Of a DNA stretch of 64,000 bases, positions 46,255-57,447 are shown in pieces; position 1 is the stretch's first letter; each line of letters begins with the position of its first letter. Below the pieces are notes generated by a model. The model had not been told where the DNA came from and did no database searches. It saw only the letters and a program-made list of their open reading frames with translations. A program made the translations under genes and the position numbers. Source of the stretch: Calliphora vicina (taxonomy: Eukaryota; Arthropoda; Insecta; Diptera; Calliphoridae); assembly GCF_958450345.1 (NCBI RefSeq), contig NC_088781.1, positions 124,756,431-124,820,430 on the forward strand. Reading direction: 5' to 3'.

Positions 46255-46384
46255 TTTTTAGAAAAATTATCGATATTTAAAATGTTCTCTAGAAAATTTA
46301 ACTATATTCTTAATTTTCTATAGACAATTTTAATTTCATATAGAAAGTTATCTATATTTTTCTTAATAGCAAATTGTTCCATGT
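46255..46384. repeat. TATCGATA-type minisatellite, left of an insertion
   Basis: AAAATTATCGATATTTAAAA and TTAATTTTCTATAGACAATT phrases run up to the family B start. The same repeat resumes near 48040. Confidence 0.55.
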
Positions 46385-46848
46385 TTATACCCTACACCAC
46401 CATAGTGGGGAGGGTATAATGCGTTTGTGCAGATGTTTGTAACGCACAAAAATATTAGTCTAACACCCACCTTAAAGTATATCGATCGACTTAGAATCAC
46501 TTTCTGAGTCGATTAAACGATGTCCGTCCGTCTGGTTGGCTGGCTGGTCGGCTGGCTTGCTGTCCATGTATACCTTGTGCGCAGAGTACAGATCGCAATT
46601 TTGAAGACATTTCGATCAAATTTGGTACATATTATTTTTTCGGCCCAAGGACCAAGCCTACTGAAACTGGCTGAAATCCAACCATTATTTCACCTAGACC
46701 CCATACAAATGTCCTTCCGAAATTGGACTTTTTCTGTCATAAATGCTTAATTTATATATGTATCTCCACAAATTCCGCTCCAAATAAGTTTTATATATAC
46801 AAATTTCATGTCACCAAATTTTGTTACGATCGGTCCATAAATAGTAAC
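46385..46848 (+). mobile_element. Dispersed repeat family B, truncated at the Tc1 junction
   Basis: The 5' two-thirds of the family: TTTATACCCTACACCACC, GAGTCGATTAAACGATG, GTCCGTCCGTC, then GTTACGATCGGTCCATAA, where it stops. The remaining ~260 bp with the hairpin and terminus are absent and do not reappear beyond the Tc1 element. Confidence 0.8.
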
Positions 46849-46905
46849 ATCTCAATTTACTGCAACTTTTTCTATTTCAATCAATAAATTTCATCACTTT
46901 TAAAG

Positions 46906-47787
46906 ATGTCCAAGGGAACTTTTTTGTCCGATCAAGAAAAGATTCAAATTAAATTTCTTCACGACCAAGGATGTTCCAATAGAGAAATTGGACGTAAAAT
47001 CTATCGTTCGGAAAGTATGGTGCAAAATTTCTTGAAGAAAGGTCAAAATTATGGAGTTCGCAAACCTACAAAGGGAAATGCAAAACTAACAAGAAGGCAA
47101 TTTAATCTAATAAAACAAGAATCAACCTGCAACAAATTGAATTCCACACAAATAAAGAATAAATTGAATCTTCCAGTTGCACACATTTTACGAATCGATG
47201 AAAACATAAAATGGAAAAAGCCGAAATGTAAACAAATGCTAAAAAATCACCATAAAGAAAATCGTCTAAAATTTAATTTAGACGGTCCTGACTCATACTC
47301 GTGCTATTGGCACGATTTAAGATCAAACGATGTTTGGATGTCAAAACGTAATTTCGGTGGTGGCAGTGTTATGGTTTGGGCAGCGTTTTCTGCAGTTGGC
47401 AAGTCGAAAATATGCTTTGTTCCGACAAGAATGAATAGTGCGATTTATAACGAACTGTTGGAAGATGCTCTTCTCTGATTTATGGATGAACAAATGGATG
47501 AAGATTGCATATTCCAACAAGATAATGCTGCAATTCATGTTTCTAAGCAATCGAAATCTTGGTTTAATGAACATAGTATTCCTCTGTTGGACTGGCCGGC
47601 TTGTAGTCCGGACTTAAACCCGATGGAGAACTTGTGGGGATACATAGCCCCTAAAGTTTATGCAAATAATGCCCAGAATGAAAGCATAATGACTGTGACA
47701 GAGCTGAAACTAAGAATTAAAAAAGTCTGGGAGGAAATTGATTCCAATCTGCTTAAAAAATTAGTGGAATCAATGCCACATTATTAA
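46906..47787 (+). pseudogene. Tc1-family transposase (DD34E) pseudogene
   Basis: The N-terminal paired-like DNA-binding region is well kept: SDQEKIQIKFLHDQGCSNRE, IGRKIYRSESMVQNFLKKG (residues 8-47), then KLTRRQFNLIKQ. The central part jumps from KNHHKENRLKF straight into NLDGPDSYSCYWHDLR, so roughly 30-45 residues containing the first catalytic Asp (normally in FSDEKKFNLDGPD) are deleted. GGGSVMVWAAFSAVGKS follows normally. A TGA at 47476-47478 breaks the frame after LLEDALL. The second part (to 47787) has FQQDNAAIHVSKQSKSW and PACSPDLNPMENLWG, giving Asp and Glu 34 residues apart. Inactive but fairly recent by its intact stretches. A possible right end is CAGTGGCCTATAAATTAAAG near 47796. 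No left inverted repeat was found. Confidence 0.9.
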
Positions 47788-48039
47788 TAATGCTACAGTG
47801 GCCTATAAATTAAAGTGAGTTTATAGGAAAATACCCTTAAAAAGGGCTGTTAATCTCGAAAATTAGTTAAAAAAAGAAATAAAGTACAAATGAATTTTTT
47901 TTTGTAAACAATATTTTAAGTGAAGTCTTAACTAATTTAGTAAACAAATTTGTAGCCCCCTAAATATGTTCATGTTTAATTTTTACAATCTTTTTAAAAA
48001 TAGTAATCTGCGTTTATAGGAATATGCACCTATATTTTT

Positions 48040-48135
48040 ATTCTTAATAGAAAATTTGTCGATGGTTTTAATTTTCTTTAGAAAATTTAACGATAATTTA
48101 AATTTTCTATAGAAAATGTACGTATATTTTACCCA
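48040..48135. repeat. TATCGATA-type minisatellite, right of an insertion
   Basis: TTCTTAATAGAAAATTTGTC and TTTAAATTTTCTATAGAAAA continue the repeat that stops at 46384. Confidence 0.5.
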
Positions 48136-49854
48136 CTGTACTTAAACTTACAAAATAATTAAATCTTTACTAAATATTTACAAATCTAAGCACCCGCAAA
48201 GTGATCCTTAAACCATAAACTTCTAGCAAACTTCCTTTACAACAACTACAGACAAGTTGTGTTTATTTTTTTCTAACCGCACTTATCAATTTTAAGTCAA
48301 GAAAGTCATTGTAATTTTTTTTTATTAGTTCATTATAGTCTCCTAAATGTATGCAGCATATTTTATTTTATATATTATGCTGCCAGACAGTACATAAAGT
48401 ATGAGTTTATTGCACTTGCAGACACTTTTGGTTTTGTTTTGTTTGTACATTTTTCTTATCAATATTTTTTTTTTGCATAAGAAGTTGTCTGTTTAATGGC
48501 TGTCCACTCCAGTTTATTTATTGCCATCAGTTTGTGTGAAAAGCCAGAGTTCAGCAGCCATATTGAGACACATGTCTATAAGATAGTTTATTGTTAACAA
48601 ATAAAGAAATAAGAAACAATTTGGAAAGAAAATGCATAAATGCATAAGTAAGCAACATAAAAATAAATAAACTCAAGAAGTTTATAGTTTTGTGTATGAA
48701 TGTTTGAAAAAGTTAATGTTTATGGACAACTTGTGAAGTTATTCCTCGGAAGAACCTACAGAAGAGGCTGTTATTTAAAATACTTTAATATTGTAATGTA
48801 GTGTTCAAAATAACTGTCAAAGCGATGTTTTTTTGACACTTTGTAGCAAGTTTATTGGTAACAATAGTTACCAAAAAGCTTAAAGCTTTTATTGTGGTAA
48901 AATATAAAACTTTAAATGGCTTATAATCCTATTAAATTTATGCTTAAAGGAAAACAGCTTTTATTACCAATAGTTTTCACTACTTGTAACATAAAGAGCT
49001 TTCAATTAAAGTGACCAAATGTTGCTAGAATTATCAAAATTAATAATTTTACTTAGACTTGAAGTGATGCCAAGGTAGGTACCCAGAAAGGTATCTGAAT
49101 AAAGCTTTCAGAAACAAATTTTATACTTCTTCATATAAACATTTGCCCCAAATTCTGTTTCATTCAATTCAAACGTAATTTATGACCCCTATTTTGTATC
49201 AGAAATTACACCAAAAAATACTTCAATTAAATATTTTTTTTCTTAAAAATTGTCCTAAACACTCTTTAACATTATTTGACAACAAATTACTGTAATGAAT
49301 GGCAAATGTTTCTAACAAAATTATGTTTGTATGAAACTCTTTTGGAATACCAAAGTAATGCTTATAATTGAGGCAGGTTGAATGAAAATAGTAACAAATT
49401 TGCATTTAAGTCTATTTAAATGTGTACTGCCAAAACCATATAAATTCAAACTCATGTGTTTATGGTATTATTTTTTAAAAAAAAACTCCTGCACAAGTAA
49501 CCGCAATAGAAGTAGAGAACGAGCAAGTTTGTAGAAAAACAAAATACAAACATTGTAAATACACCGGTAACTATGCAACAAATTTTTATTTATTGTTTGT
49601 TACAAAACAAACGAACAAACAAAAACAGAAACGTACAAAAACGTAGAAGAAGAATATGAAGAAGAACAATGAAATGTTAACTTATAGGTTGCCTAGACAA
49701 CTCAGCCATAAAGATGAGGGTGGCAGTAGAAATTCTACTAAATTGTACTATTAAACGTAATAAACGTAGAGTACATATAATAAAAAAAAAGCTTTAGGAT
49801 TTGAAAAAAGGAATAAAAGGCCCTTTTTGTCATTATTAATATAAACCAATTAAA
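48136..49854. other. Non-coding, apparently unique sequence
   Basis: No gene or recognised repeat. The 60-codon minus frame at 49223-49405 has no known motif. Confidence 0.35.
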
Positions 49855-50003
49855 ATAACTTTCAATTTTCTTCAGAAAATTTAAATTCACGATAAATCTT
49901 CGTTAAATTTTGAACAATCAATTTCAATATAGAATATTAATATTTTCGATCAAAACAAAATTCAAGTAATCGATAAATTTTCTAGATAAAATTAAAATTA
50001 TTA
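49855..50003. repeat. TATCGATA-type minisatellite, left of solo LTR
   Basis: AATTTTCTTCAGAAAATTTA and AAGTAATCGATAAATTTTCT phrases run up to the LTR border. Confidence 0.5.
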
Positions 50004-50636
50004 TGTAAGGAACCTCCAGTTACTCCGGGTTTGAAGCTGGGGTAGCGCTCGGTCTGGTCCAGGGTCCTTAACATAAAATTTAAAACACTTTGCCTTTGTT
50101 CTTTTCACTCTTCACACTTTATTTTTTGTTTCAATTGCTTACTACTATTTTATTGAGCCACAAATGTAAATTGACTTGCTCCTTTATTGAGAACAACTTG
50201 CTGTTGCTCCGTGAACTTTCGGGTGACACGTACCGGTGCCCTCTTACTTGTATACGGCTGAATATCTTCTCTGGTGACTGTCTCTCTCTTGACTACCCTC
50301 TCTAATACACTCTGTTGACTCCTCTCTGCTTACATTCCGTTGACTCCTCTCTGCTGAACTCTACTCTAAACTCCTCTGCTGACACTCTCTGCTGTTGATA
50401 TTCTGCTGTAGACACTGTTTTGGACCCACCACCTACCCCTGACTGTACGGCTCGTACGACCTCCTATACCCCATCTTCCTCCGGATATCTAAAATAAGAA
50501 TAAACCCAAATATTGGCGGATATTAACCGCCCCACTATGATGGATGTCAAAAGTAGTTTCTTTTTTTCTTTAATTCATTATTATTTACAAAATTCATTTT
50601 TTCAAATTCAAATTCCTGGAAGTTTGGGTCCTCACA
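50004..50636 (-). mobile_element. Probable solo LTR (633 bp)
   Basis: The ends are TGTAAGGA (50004) and TCCTCACA (to 50636), the TG...CA inverted termini of an LTR. ATTA lies outside both ends (50000-50003 and 50637-50640), a 4-bp duplication typical of Ty3/Gypsy elements. The interior is far richer in G and C than its surroundings and carries a CTCTCTGCTGACTCC-like repetitive stretch. On the minus strand two AATAAA signals lie around 50160-50190, which favours that orientation. TATCGATA-type minisatellite flanks both sides, as expected for an insertion into it. No internal retrotransposon sequence is present. The 71-codon frame at 50090 is not a gene. Confidence 0.65.
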
Positions 50637-50640
50637 ATTA

Positions 50641-51235
50641 ATATATTTTTTATATTGATTAGTTTTCTATAGAAAATTAAAAATATCTATAAAATTTCTA
50701 TAGAAAATAAAAGGTATTGATAAATTTTGTAAATAATATAAATATAATGATAAATTGTTATATAAAATTAAAAATTAAAAACATCAATAAATTTTCAATA
50801 TATCTAATATTAAAAATATCGTTAACTTTTCTGTTGAAGAAAAAATATCTTTCGCTTTTCTATGGTGAATGAAAAAATTTATGAATTTTCTATAGAATAT
50901 TAAAAAAAAAAATCTATTAATTTTCTATATATAATTAAAAACAACCATAAACTTTCTACAAAAAATTAAAAGTATCAATAAAATATCTATAGAATATTAA
51001 AAATGTCCATATATTTCTTATAAAAATTCAAATTATCGATGAATTTTCTACAAAAAATCAAAGTTATCTATAAATTGTTTACAGAAATTTTAAATTATCC
51101 ATAATTTTTTATAAAAAAAATTTAAATTATCGAAAAGTTTAATAGAAAATACAAATTATATATGAATTTTCTATAGAAATTATAGTTATCAAATATTTTG
51201 TGTAAAAAATTAAAGCTATCGATAAATATTCTATC
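50641..51235. repeat. TATCGATA-type minisatellite, diverged block
   Basis: Degenerate ~30-bp units: TTTTCTATAGAAAATTAAAA and TATCGATAAATTTTC variants. It is less regular than the block at 52800. Confidence 0.6.
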
Positions 51236-52119
51236 CCTATTGTGAATTCCGCGGGAAATTTGCATATATGTACATATTTCCATTCCTTCTATTTTTAATT
51301 AAAGTGTCCGAAGGATTTTTTCACTTTTCTCTTATTCTAAACACTACTTTAAAAAATATGAGTATGAGAAAAAGGGGAAAAAAAGTCAAAAATTCTTTCG
51401 AGTTTTTCCCGCACGTTTTTTTTAGGGGGAGATCATTTTAATGTACATAAGTATTTGTTCATGTTTCATTAAAGAATTAACAATTAAATCATTTTATTTA
51501 AGTAGAAGCGCAAATTTTAAACTCCAGAAGGAGGCAGGTGTATTTCTAAATAAATATAGTTTTCACCAACAAAACAATCCATATTCGGTGCAAATAACTT
51601 CTTGAAACGCCAGAAATTGTTTCCTTAGATGTGCAAAAAAAAAATAATTCCTCGTTTTTCTCCTGTTGTTCGTGGCATTTTTATTAATGACCTGATAATG
51701 ATGAACTTTGAAGATGCCAACCACTTTTGCAAGCACTTTACTGAAAGTTTACTGAGCTAAAGTTCTTCCGCCAGCAAACGAAATGCTAAACTGAACATTT
51801 CAGTTTTAATACAATATTTAATTGAAGTAAATAAATTGTATTTTTATTATCGCAAAAACTTCTTGTTAATGGCAATTTAGTAAAAATATAAATATTTTTG
51901 TTTTTATTGATTGTTAAACTCGCACGTTAGTACAAAATAAAATGTCAAAACCAAAACAACTTATTCTGTTTTTCCTCTACCTTATTTACTTATCCCCGGT
52001 AGTATAGAATTGGGGGATTTTTCCCCGGAAACAAAAAATTATCTGGGAATATTCATAATAGCGCTGTATACACCCAGAGAAAAAATATAGTTGTCATGTT
52101 TACTGCAATTCTACAATAC
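51236..52119. other. Non-coding AT-rich stretch
   Basis: No gene recognised. ATACACCCAGAGAAAAAA near 52069 resembles a phrase common in fly dispersed repeats (from memory), but no element can be bounded. Confidence 0.3.
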
Positions 52120-52340
52120 TGCGTATTGAGAGCTCGTGAAATAGTCAGTAGGCTTCAGCTCTTGAGTGTATTGAACCTTGTAAGCGTGTAAATTCAAATC
52201 TTTATTTAAAATTCGCATCAATGATGTTTTTGAGATGTTCAATTGTTTGGCAAGACGACGATTCGAGTAATGTTTTCCGCAGATCGAACTGGGCGAGCGA
52301 GGTGTTTTCAGACAATTGTCCCGATTGTTGACAATTGGTC
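52120..52340 (-). pseudogene. Mariner-type transposase DNA-binding fragment (second lineage)
   Basis: The minus-strand frame has PRSPSSICGKHYSNRRLAKQ, LNISKTSLMRILNKDLNLHA and YKVQYTQELKPTDY. This fits the second helix-turn-helix and linker of an insect mariner-like transposase with the KDLGLHPYKIQLTQELKP signature, a lineage different from the DD34D scraps nearby. No catalytic part remains. Confidence 0.65.
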
Positions 52341-52394
52341 GATTATGCTGAACAAAAAAAAAATACTTAAAGTGGGTGAGGCAAAACTTCCCAA

Positions 52395-52505
52395 CCACTT
52401 CATTTTAAATAGTTTTTAACAGGTATTGTAACATGTGGTCGAGCGTTGTCATAATGGAATATTACGGTTTCATGTATGACCGCATATTATGGGCGTTTTA
52501 TGCCC
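52395..52505 (-). pseudogene. Mariner transposase catalytic fragment
   Basis: The minus frame reads ALGIKRP, a stop, then YAVIHETVIFHYDNARPHVT and IPVKNYLK. This is the second catalytic Asp block of the same mariner lineage as at 4150-5275 and 32475-32765. Confidence 0.8.
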
Positions 52506-52639
52506 AAAGCACAGTGGATTGAAACGTTTTTTTTTTTGGAAACAATTCTGTATCACAGGAAATATTGGAGATATAATTACTCATGCTTAGAGCTGTGGTG
52601 TTTTCGAGTTAAATTACGTTTGTACAGACCGTGTCCCGT

Positions 52640-52795
52640 TCGACTGCATTTGTTTCGATCGAAGCAGAACACTGTCTCTGGTTTATGCTTCACTTTGGAA
52701 CATAGCATCCAATATTGGCTTGATTGTGTGGTCAGGTCGATACTTTGAATAAATTTATATTGAACTTATGTTACAAAACAAAAGCTAAAAATTTT
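52640..52795 (+). pseudogene. Mariner C-terminal fragment, opposite strand
   Basis: The plus frame reads VRLHLFRSKQNTVSGLCFTL then EHSIQYWLDCVV, matching the mariner C-terminal YHLFRSMQNALSG...WLDSF block. AACAAAAGCTAAAAATT near 52777 resembles the mariner 3' end at 32755. It lies in inverted orientation to the catalytic fragment 135 bp away. Confidence 0.7.
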
Positions 52796-52799
52796 AATA

Positions 52800-54500
52800 A
52801 ATCATATACCTAATACATTTTATATAAAAAAATTATCGAAAAAACTTTTTTTCGGAAAATTTAAGATATCGATACATTTTCTATAGAAAATGAAAGTTAT
52901 CGATATGAAAATATTTAAAATAATTTTAATATAAAATTAGTTAATACTCACTAGAAAATTGTTATCGATTATTTTTTTATAGAAAAGTAAAGTTATCGAT
53001 AAATTGTCTTTATAAATCAAATATTATTGATAAATTTACCATAGAAAATAAAAATTTTTAAAAAATTTTCGATAGACAACGAAAGTTATCGATATATTTT
53101 TTAAAGACAATAAAAGCTATCAATAATTTATCTATAAATTTGTTATAGAAAATTTAATTTATCTATAAATTTCCTGCAGAAATTTAAGTTATCGATAAAT
53201 TTTCATTATAAAAGTAAAGCCATTGACAAATTTCCTATAGGAAATAAAAGAAATAGGAAAATGTTATCTTCAAAATTAAATTGTCTCTATTAAATTAAAG
53301 TTATGTAATGAAAATGAAAGTTATCGATAAATATTCTATAGAAAATTAAAGTTATGGAAAAATGTTCTGTTTAATATTAAAGTTATCGAAAACCCTGCAA
53401 ACTTAAAGTTCTCAACTTTTCTCTGGAAAATTTAAGCTATCGATAAATTTTAGATAGAAAATTAAAATTAATAAAAAAAATGTTCTTTAAAAAATTAAAA
53501 TTATCGAAAGCTTTTCTTTAGAAAATTTAAGTTATGGATACAAAATGAATAAGGAAAAATTTTCTCTTGAAAATTCAAGTTACCAATAACTTTTCTATAG
53601 AAATTTAAAGTTATCGGAATTTTTTCTATAGAATATCAAAGTTATCGATAAATTTTCTTTATAAATGAAAAGTTATCAATAAACATACTTTAGAAAATAA
53701 AAGTTTTTTAAAACTTTTCCATAGAAAAATAAAGTTATCGATAATTTGTTTAAAGAAAATAAAAGCTATCGATAAATTTATTATAGAAAATTTAAAATAT
53801 CCACACATTTTCTGCAGAAATTAAAGTTATCGATAAATTTTATTTATGAATGTGAACTATTTGCTAGAAAATTTTAGCTATCGATAAATTTTAGATAGAA
53901 AATTAAAATTAACAAAAAAATTTCTTAAAAAAATTTAAATTATCGAAATCTTTTCTCTTGAAAATTCAAGTTACCAATAACTTTTCCATAGAAAATCAAA
54001 GTTATCGAAATTTTTTCTATAGAAAATCAAAGTTATCGATAAATTTTCTTTATAAATGAAAAGTTATCGATAAATTTTCTTTATAAATGAAAAGTTATCG
54101 ATAAACATACTTTAGAAAATAAAAGTTCTTTAAAACTTTTCCATAGAAAAATTAAGTTATCGATAATTTTTTTTAAGAAAATAAAACCTATCGATAAATT
54201 TATTATAGAAAATTTTAAATATCTAAAAATTTTCAGCAGAAATTAAAGTTATCGATAAATTTTCTTTATAAAAGCAAACTTTTCTCTAGAAAATTTAAGC
54301 TATCGATAAATTTTAGATAGAAAATTAAAATTAATAAAAACTTTTCTTTAAACAAATTTAAATTATCGAAATCTTTTCTATAGAAAATTAAAGTTATGGA
54401 TACAAAATGAATAAGGAAAATTTTTCTCTTGAAAATTTAAGTTACTTTTTTATAGAAAATCAAAGTTATCGATAAATTTTATTCAGTTACCGAAACATTT
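52800..54500. repeat. TATCGATA-type minisatellite, main array (1.7 kb)
   Basis: Units of about 30-32 bp alternate AAAGTTATCGATAAATTTTC and TATAGAAAATTAAAG. By eye about twenty exact TATCGATA octamers occur. A longer block (GCTATCGATAAATTTTAGAT, then GAAAATTAAAATTA) recurs near 53437, 53877 and 54298, so there is a higher-order period of roughly 420-440 bp. Confidence 0.8.
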
Positions 54501-55914
54501 ATGGTAGAAGTTCCATAGACAATTATAGCAATCTAAATTTAAAGGCCCCTATACTTGTTAAAACCTCTTAATTTTCCTTTACCTTCAGTTTCATCCTTCA
54601 TACACACAAAACTAAAACTATAAAAAAGCTCCCTAATACCTGCATATGTATGCACATTTTATTCAAGCACACACATGCTCTCTCACATATGCATACTTAT
54701 GAAAAACATAAGCTCCTTTTTTATAACATTTGTTCGTTTGTTTTACTCAAAAAATAAAAACAAAAGCAAAACAACTAAAGAGAACGAAAAGGACTTAAAA
54801 CAAAACTCAGTTTGATTTTTCATAAACCCAGTGAGCTGCAGTGTGTGTGGAAATATTTAAATGTGTAAGTTTGCGTGAGTGTGTGTGTGTTTATGTGTAT
54901 TTTTGTTTTTTCACAATAAATAATATTTTTCCCTTCTCGTATTTTTAACCAACTAAATAATCTTTTTTAAAAACTAAAAACTAAACTAAAAAAAACAGAG
55001 AGAAAAAAACAATGAAAAGTACAAACTATTGCAAAATGCACGAGTACGAGTGGTAACAATGTAAACAAAACTTTAAATTTTTTCCCTGTAATTATTGAAG
55101 TTGTTGTTACGGAAAAATCTCTATAAACTTTCTTATTATACGTGTGTGTTTTCGTATATTTATGTGTTTGTGCATTGTGTCTTTGTATTTTTATGCTTTT
55201 TTGTTCAAGAAAAACGAATTATGTGTGTTAAATATATATTTTCAAAAACTATGAACAAAAAATGTTTAAATGAAAATTGTTAAAAAATATTTTTCATAAA
55301 ACTTTTTCAAATAAATTTTAATAATTTGTGTAAGTGTTGTTGTTTTTGTCCTTTTGTGTTTTTCACTAGCTATTTTTACTTTAATTTTTTTTATTGCTGT
55401 AAATAATTTTTTTTCTCGCCTTAGTTTCGTTTTGCGCTTCTTTTGTTGCCACGGTTGTTGCTGTTGTTGCCGTGGTTACTGTAGTTAGAAGTGGTTGGGT
55501 TGTATTTATGTTTATGGTATTGCCAATATAAAAATTTTGTTTGAAAATCCTTTATTAATACAGAGTTGTTATTGTTTTGGTGTTTGCTGTAGTGACCACT
55601 GATCTATAAAATGTTAAAAGCAATTTATATTTAGAACACCTTAGCACAAATTCAAAAGTTTAAAACAAAATGTTATGAAAAGGGGAAAGTTTACAATACA
55701 TTTATAAACATCAAATTAATGGTACTGATACATTCCTTGCAAAAATTAAACTTATCGATTTATGAAAAATAAATAGGACAAATTAAAACCTTTCCAAAAA
55801 AAAGTACATATTCAAAATATCGATCGAGGGTATAATAAAAATTATATACGAGTTCCGGTCACTAATCCCATAACTTTTTAAATGAAACACATGTTTTTGG
55901 ATAAAAAAAAAACA
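54501..55914. other. Non-coding sequence, partly unique
   Basis: No gene accepted. 54860-54900 is GT-rich. 55430-55510 is less AT-rich, with GTTGTTGCTGTTGTTGCCG, and could be untranslated or intronic host sequence. The 62-codon frame at 55095 has no motif. Confidence 0.35.
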
Positions 55915-56960
55915 TTTTATTTTTTAACATAGTCTTCTTTGAGCTCTATACACTTTTTCCAACTTTTCTCCCAATTTTCAATCCCTTCCAAAAAACAAGT
56001 AAGAGAGCTATATTCGGCTGTGCCGAATCTTATATACCCTTCACCAAATTAAACTTTAAAATAAATTTTTTTAAATATTTTTGGGAAAACAAAATTAAAT
56101 TTTTTTTTTAATTGTTTTTCAAAATTTTTTTTTTTTGAAATTGTTTTTTAAAAATTTTTTTTTTAGTTTTTAAATTTTTTTTTTTGGAAAAAAATGTATG
56201 ACAAAAAAAATTTTTTGATGAAAAAAAAAATTCGGGTTAAAAAATATTTTTCCCGATTTTGACCCATTGTAGGTCCAACTTACCTTATCTACATCGTTGC
56301 AATGGACTTTGAAATATCTATCATTAGATATCCATATTGTCTATATTAATGACTTAGTAATCCAGATATAGATCAAAAATAGGTCAACAATCGAGGTTGT
56401 CCCGGTTTTTTGCTCATATCTTCGTTATTTATGAACCGATTTTGCTGATTTTAAATAGCAAACTTCTCGAAAGCATGTCTGACAGAATTATTGAAGATTT
56501 CGATACCGAAGATATCTGGGGTCTTCAGAAAATTGATTTCAACAGACGGACAGACAGACAGACATGGCATGACAAACTTATATATACCATTCTCACGAAG
56601 GTGAAGGGTATAATAAGATCTAACGAGATAATCACAATAAGTATTTTTTGTGAGATGATTTCATCGTTGGAGTCCAATCTCTTTCCACCGAGCCATTTCT
56701 TCAGGTTTGAAACAAGAAATAGTCCATCGGTGCTGAATCCGGCGAATATGGGGCGTAAGAGGGACCATTTATTTCGTAATCTGCATAATTTCGTGCACCC
56801 GATTGTGAGCAAACGCGGCCTTCTTGCGGAAAGCTTTCTCATACCCCAGTGATCATTCAAAATTGAAACCGCAATATCTCGAACTTTCAATCTGACACCA
56901 TACATATTTCAAATTCACTTTCGGCATCTTCCAACAAAATTGAGTAAACCACTTTTTTTA
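55915..56960 (-). pseudogene. Mauritiana-type mariner pseudogene with a nested repeat
   Basis: Reading the minus strand: LKVRDIAVSIL and GMRKLSARRPRLLTI near 56900-56800 (the linker before the first catalytic Asp). After a large deletion comes APYSPDSAPMDYFLFQT, then one frameshift later LKKWLGGKRLDSNDEII (56760-56650), which includes the third-Asp (PYSPD) region of a Mos1-like DD34D transposase. After the family A repeat (55994-56614) the C-terminus follows: EGIENWEKSWKKCIELKEDY and a stop near 55930. The first two catalytic Asp blocks are missing, so it is inactive. Terminal repeats were not identified. This lineage differs from the other mariner scraps in the window. Confidence 0.85.
55994..56614 (-). 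mobile_element. Dispersed repeat family A, complete copy inside mariner
   Basis: Left border AACAAGTAAGAGAGCTATAT, hairpin ATTCGGCTGTGCCGAAT, inner end TATACCCTTCACC; right border GGTGAAGGGTATAATAA. On its own (minus) strand it runs TTATACCCTTCACC, a GTCTGTCTGTCCGTCTG tract and TTGAAATCAATTTTCTGAAG, then the GGTGAAGGGTATA repeat, hairpin and CTCTTACTTGTT. Mariner coding sequence continues on both sides, which fixes its borders. Confidence 0.8.
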
Positions 56961-57162
56961 AGAACGCTACCTTAATATAGAAAGGTCCTAACTAACTTTT
57001 TTCTCACTTTACAGGAAAAGAAAGAACTTAAACTTTTGTAGATGCGATTTTTTTTAAAACAGATTTTTATGAAGGCCTTCAACCAATTTAATGTTGTGGC
57101 ATTTTATTTGATCAATGGTATATTAGGCGATTATCTATCTAAGTATGCAAAAAACTAAATTT

Positions 57163-57447
57163 TGGAACAAAAAAAAACGAGTTAGAGCTTTTCTATAACG
57201 ATAAGTGACGATAGGTAACGATAAGTACACGAAATTAATTTTTTCCGTTTTCTGCTATCAATGGCTGTCAAACACAAAATAAATTTTGGCAGGAGTCAAC
57301 TTGGTCGACTTTTTTATTTATTCTAGTAGACAAATGTTCGATGCACCTTTCAGGGAGATATAATTGCAAATAACTGATTTATAACGATTTCAAAATAGCC
57401 CTAAGTCAAGTCGATGAAAAAGCTGTAACTCGTTTTTTTTGTTCTGT
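57163..57447. repeat. Inverted repeat, possible MITE
   Basis: GAACAAAAAAAAACGAGTTA with GAGCTTTT on the left faces GAAAAAGCTG and TAACTCGTTTTTTTTGTTC on the right, a stem of about 28 bp over a spacer of about 220 bp. Just inside the left arm are three GATA motifs in AACGATAAGTGACGATAGG and CGATAAG. No target duplication was identified. Confidence 0.45.

Noticed and set aside
50090..50305. 71-codon open frame in GC-richer sequence as a host exon
   Set aside because: The segment is bounded by LTR-like termini with a 4-bp duplication, which explains the composition better.
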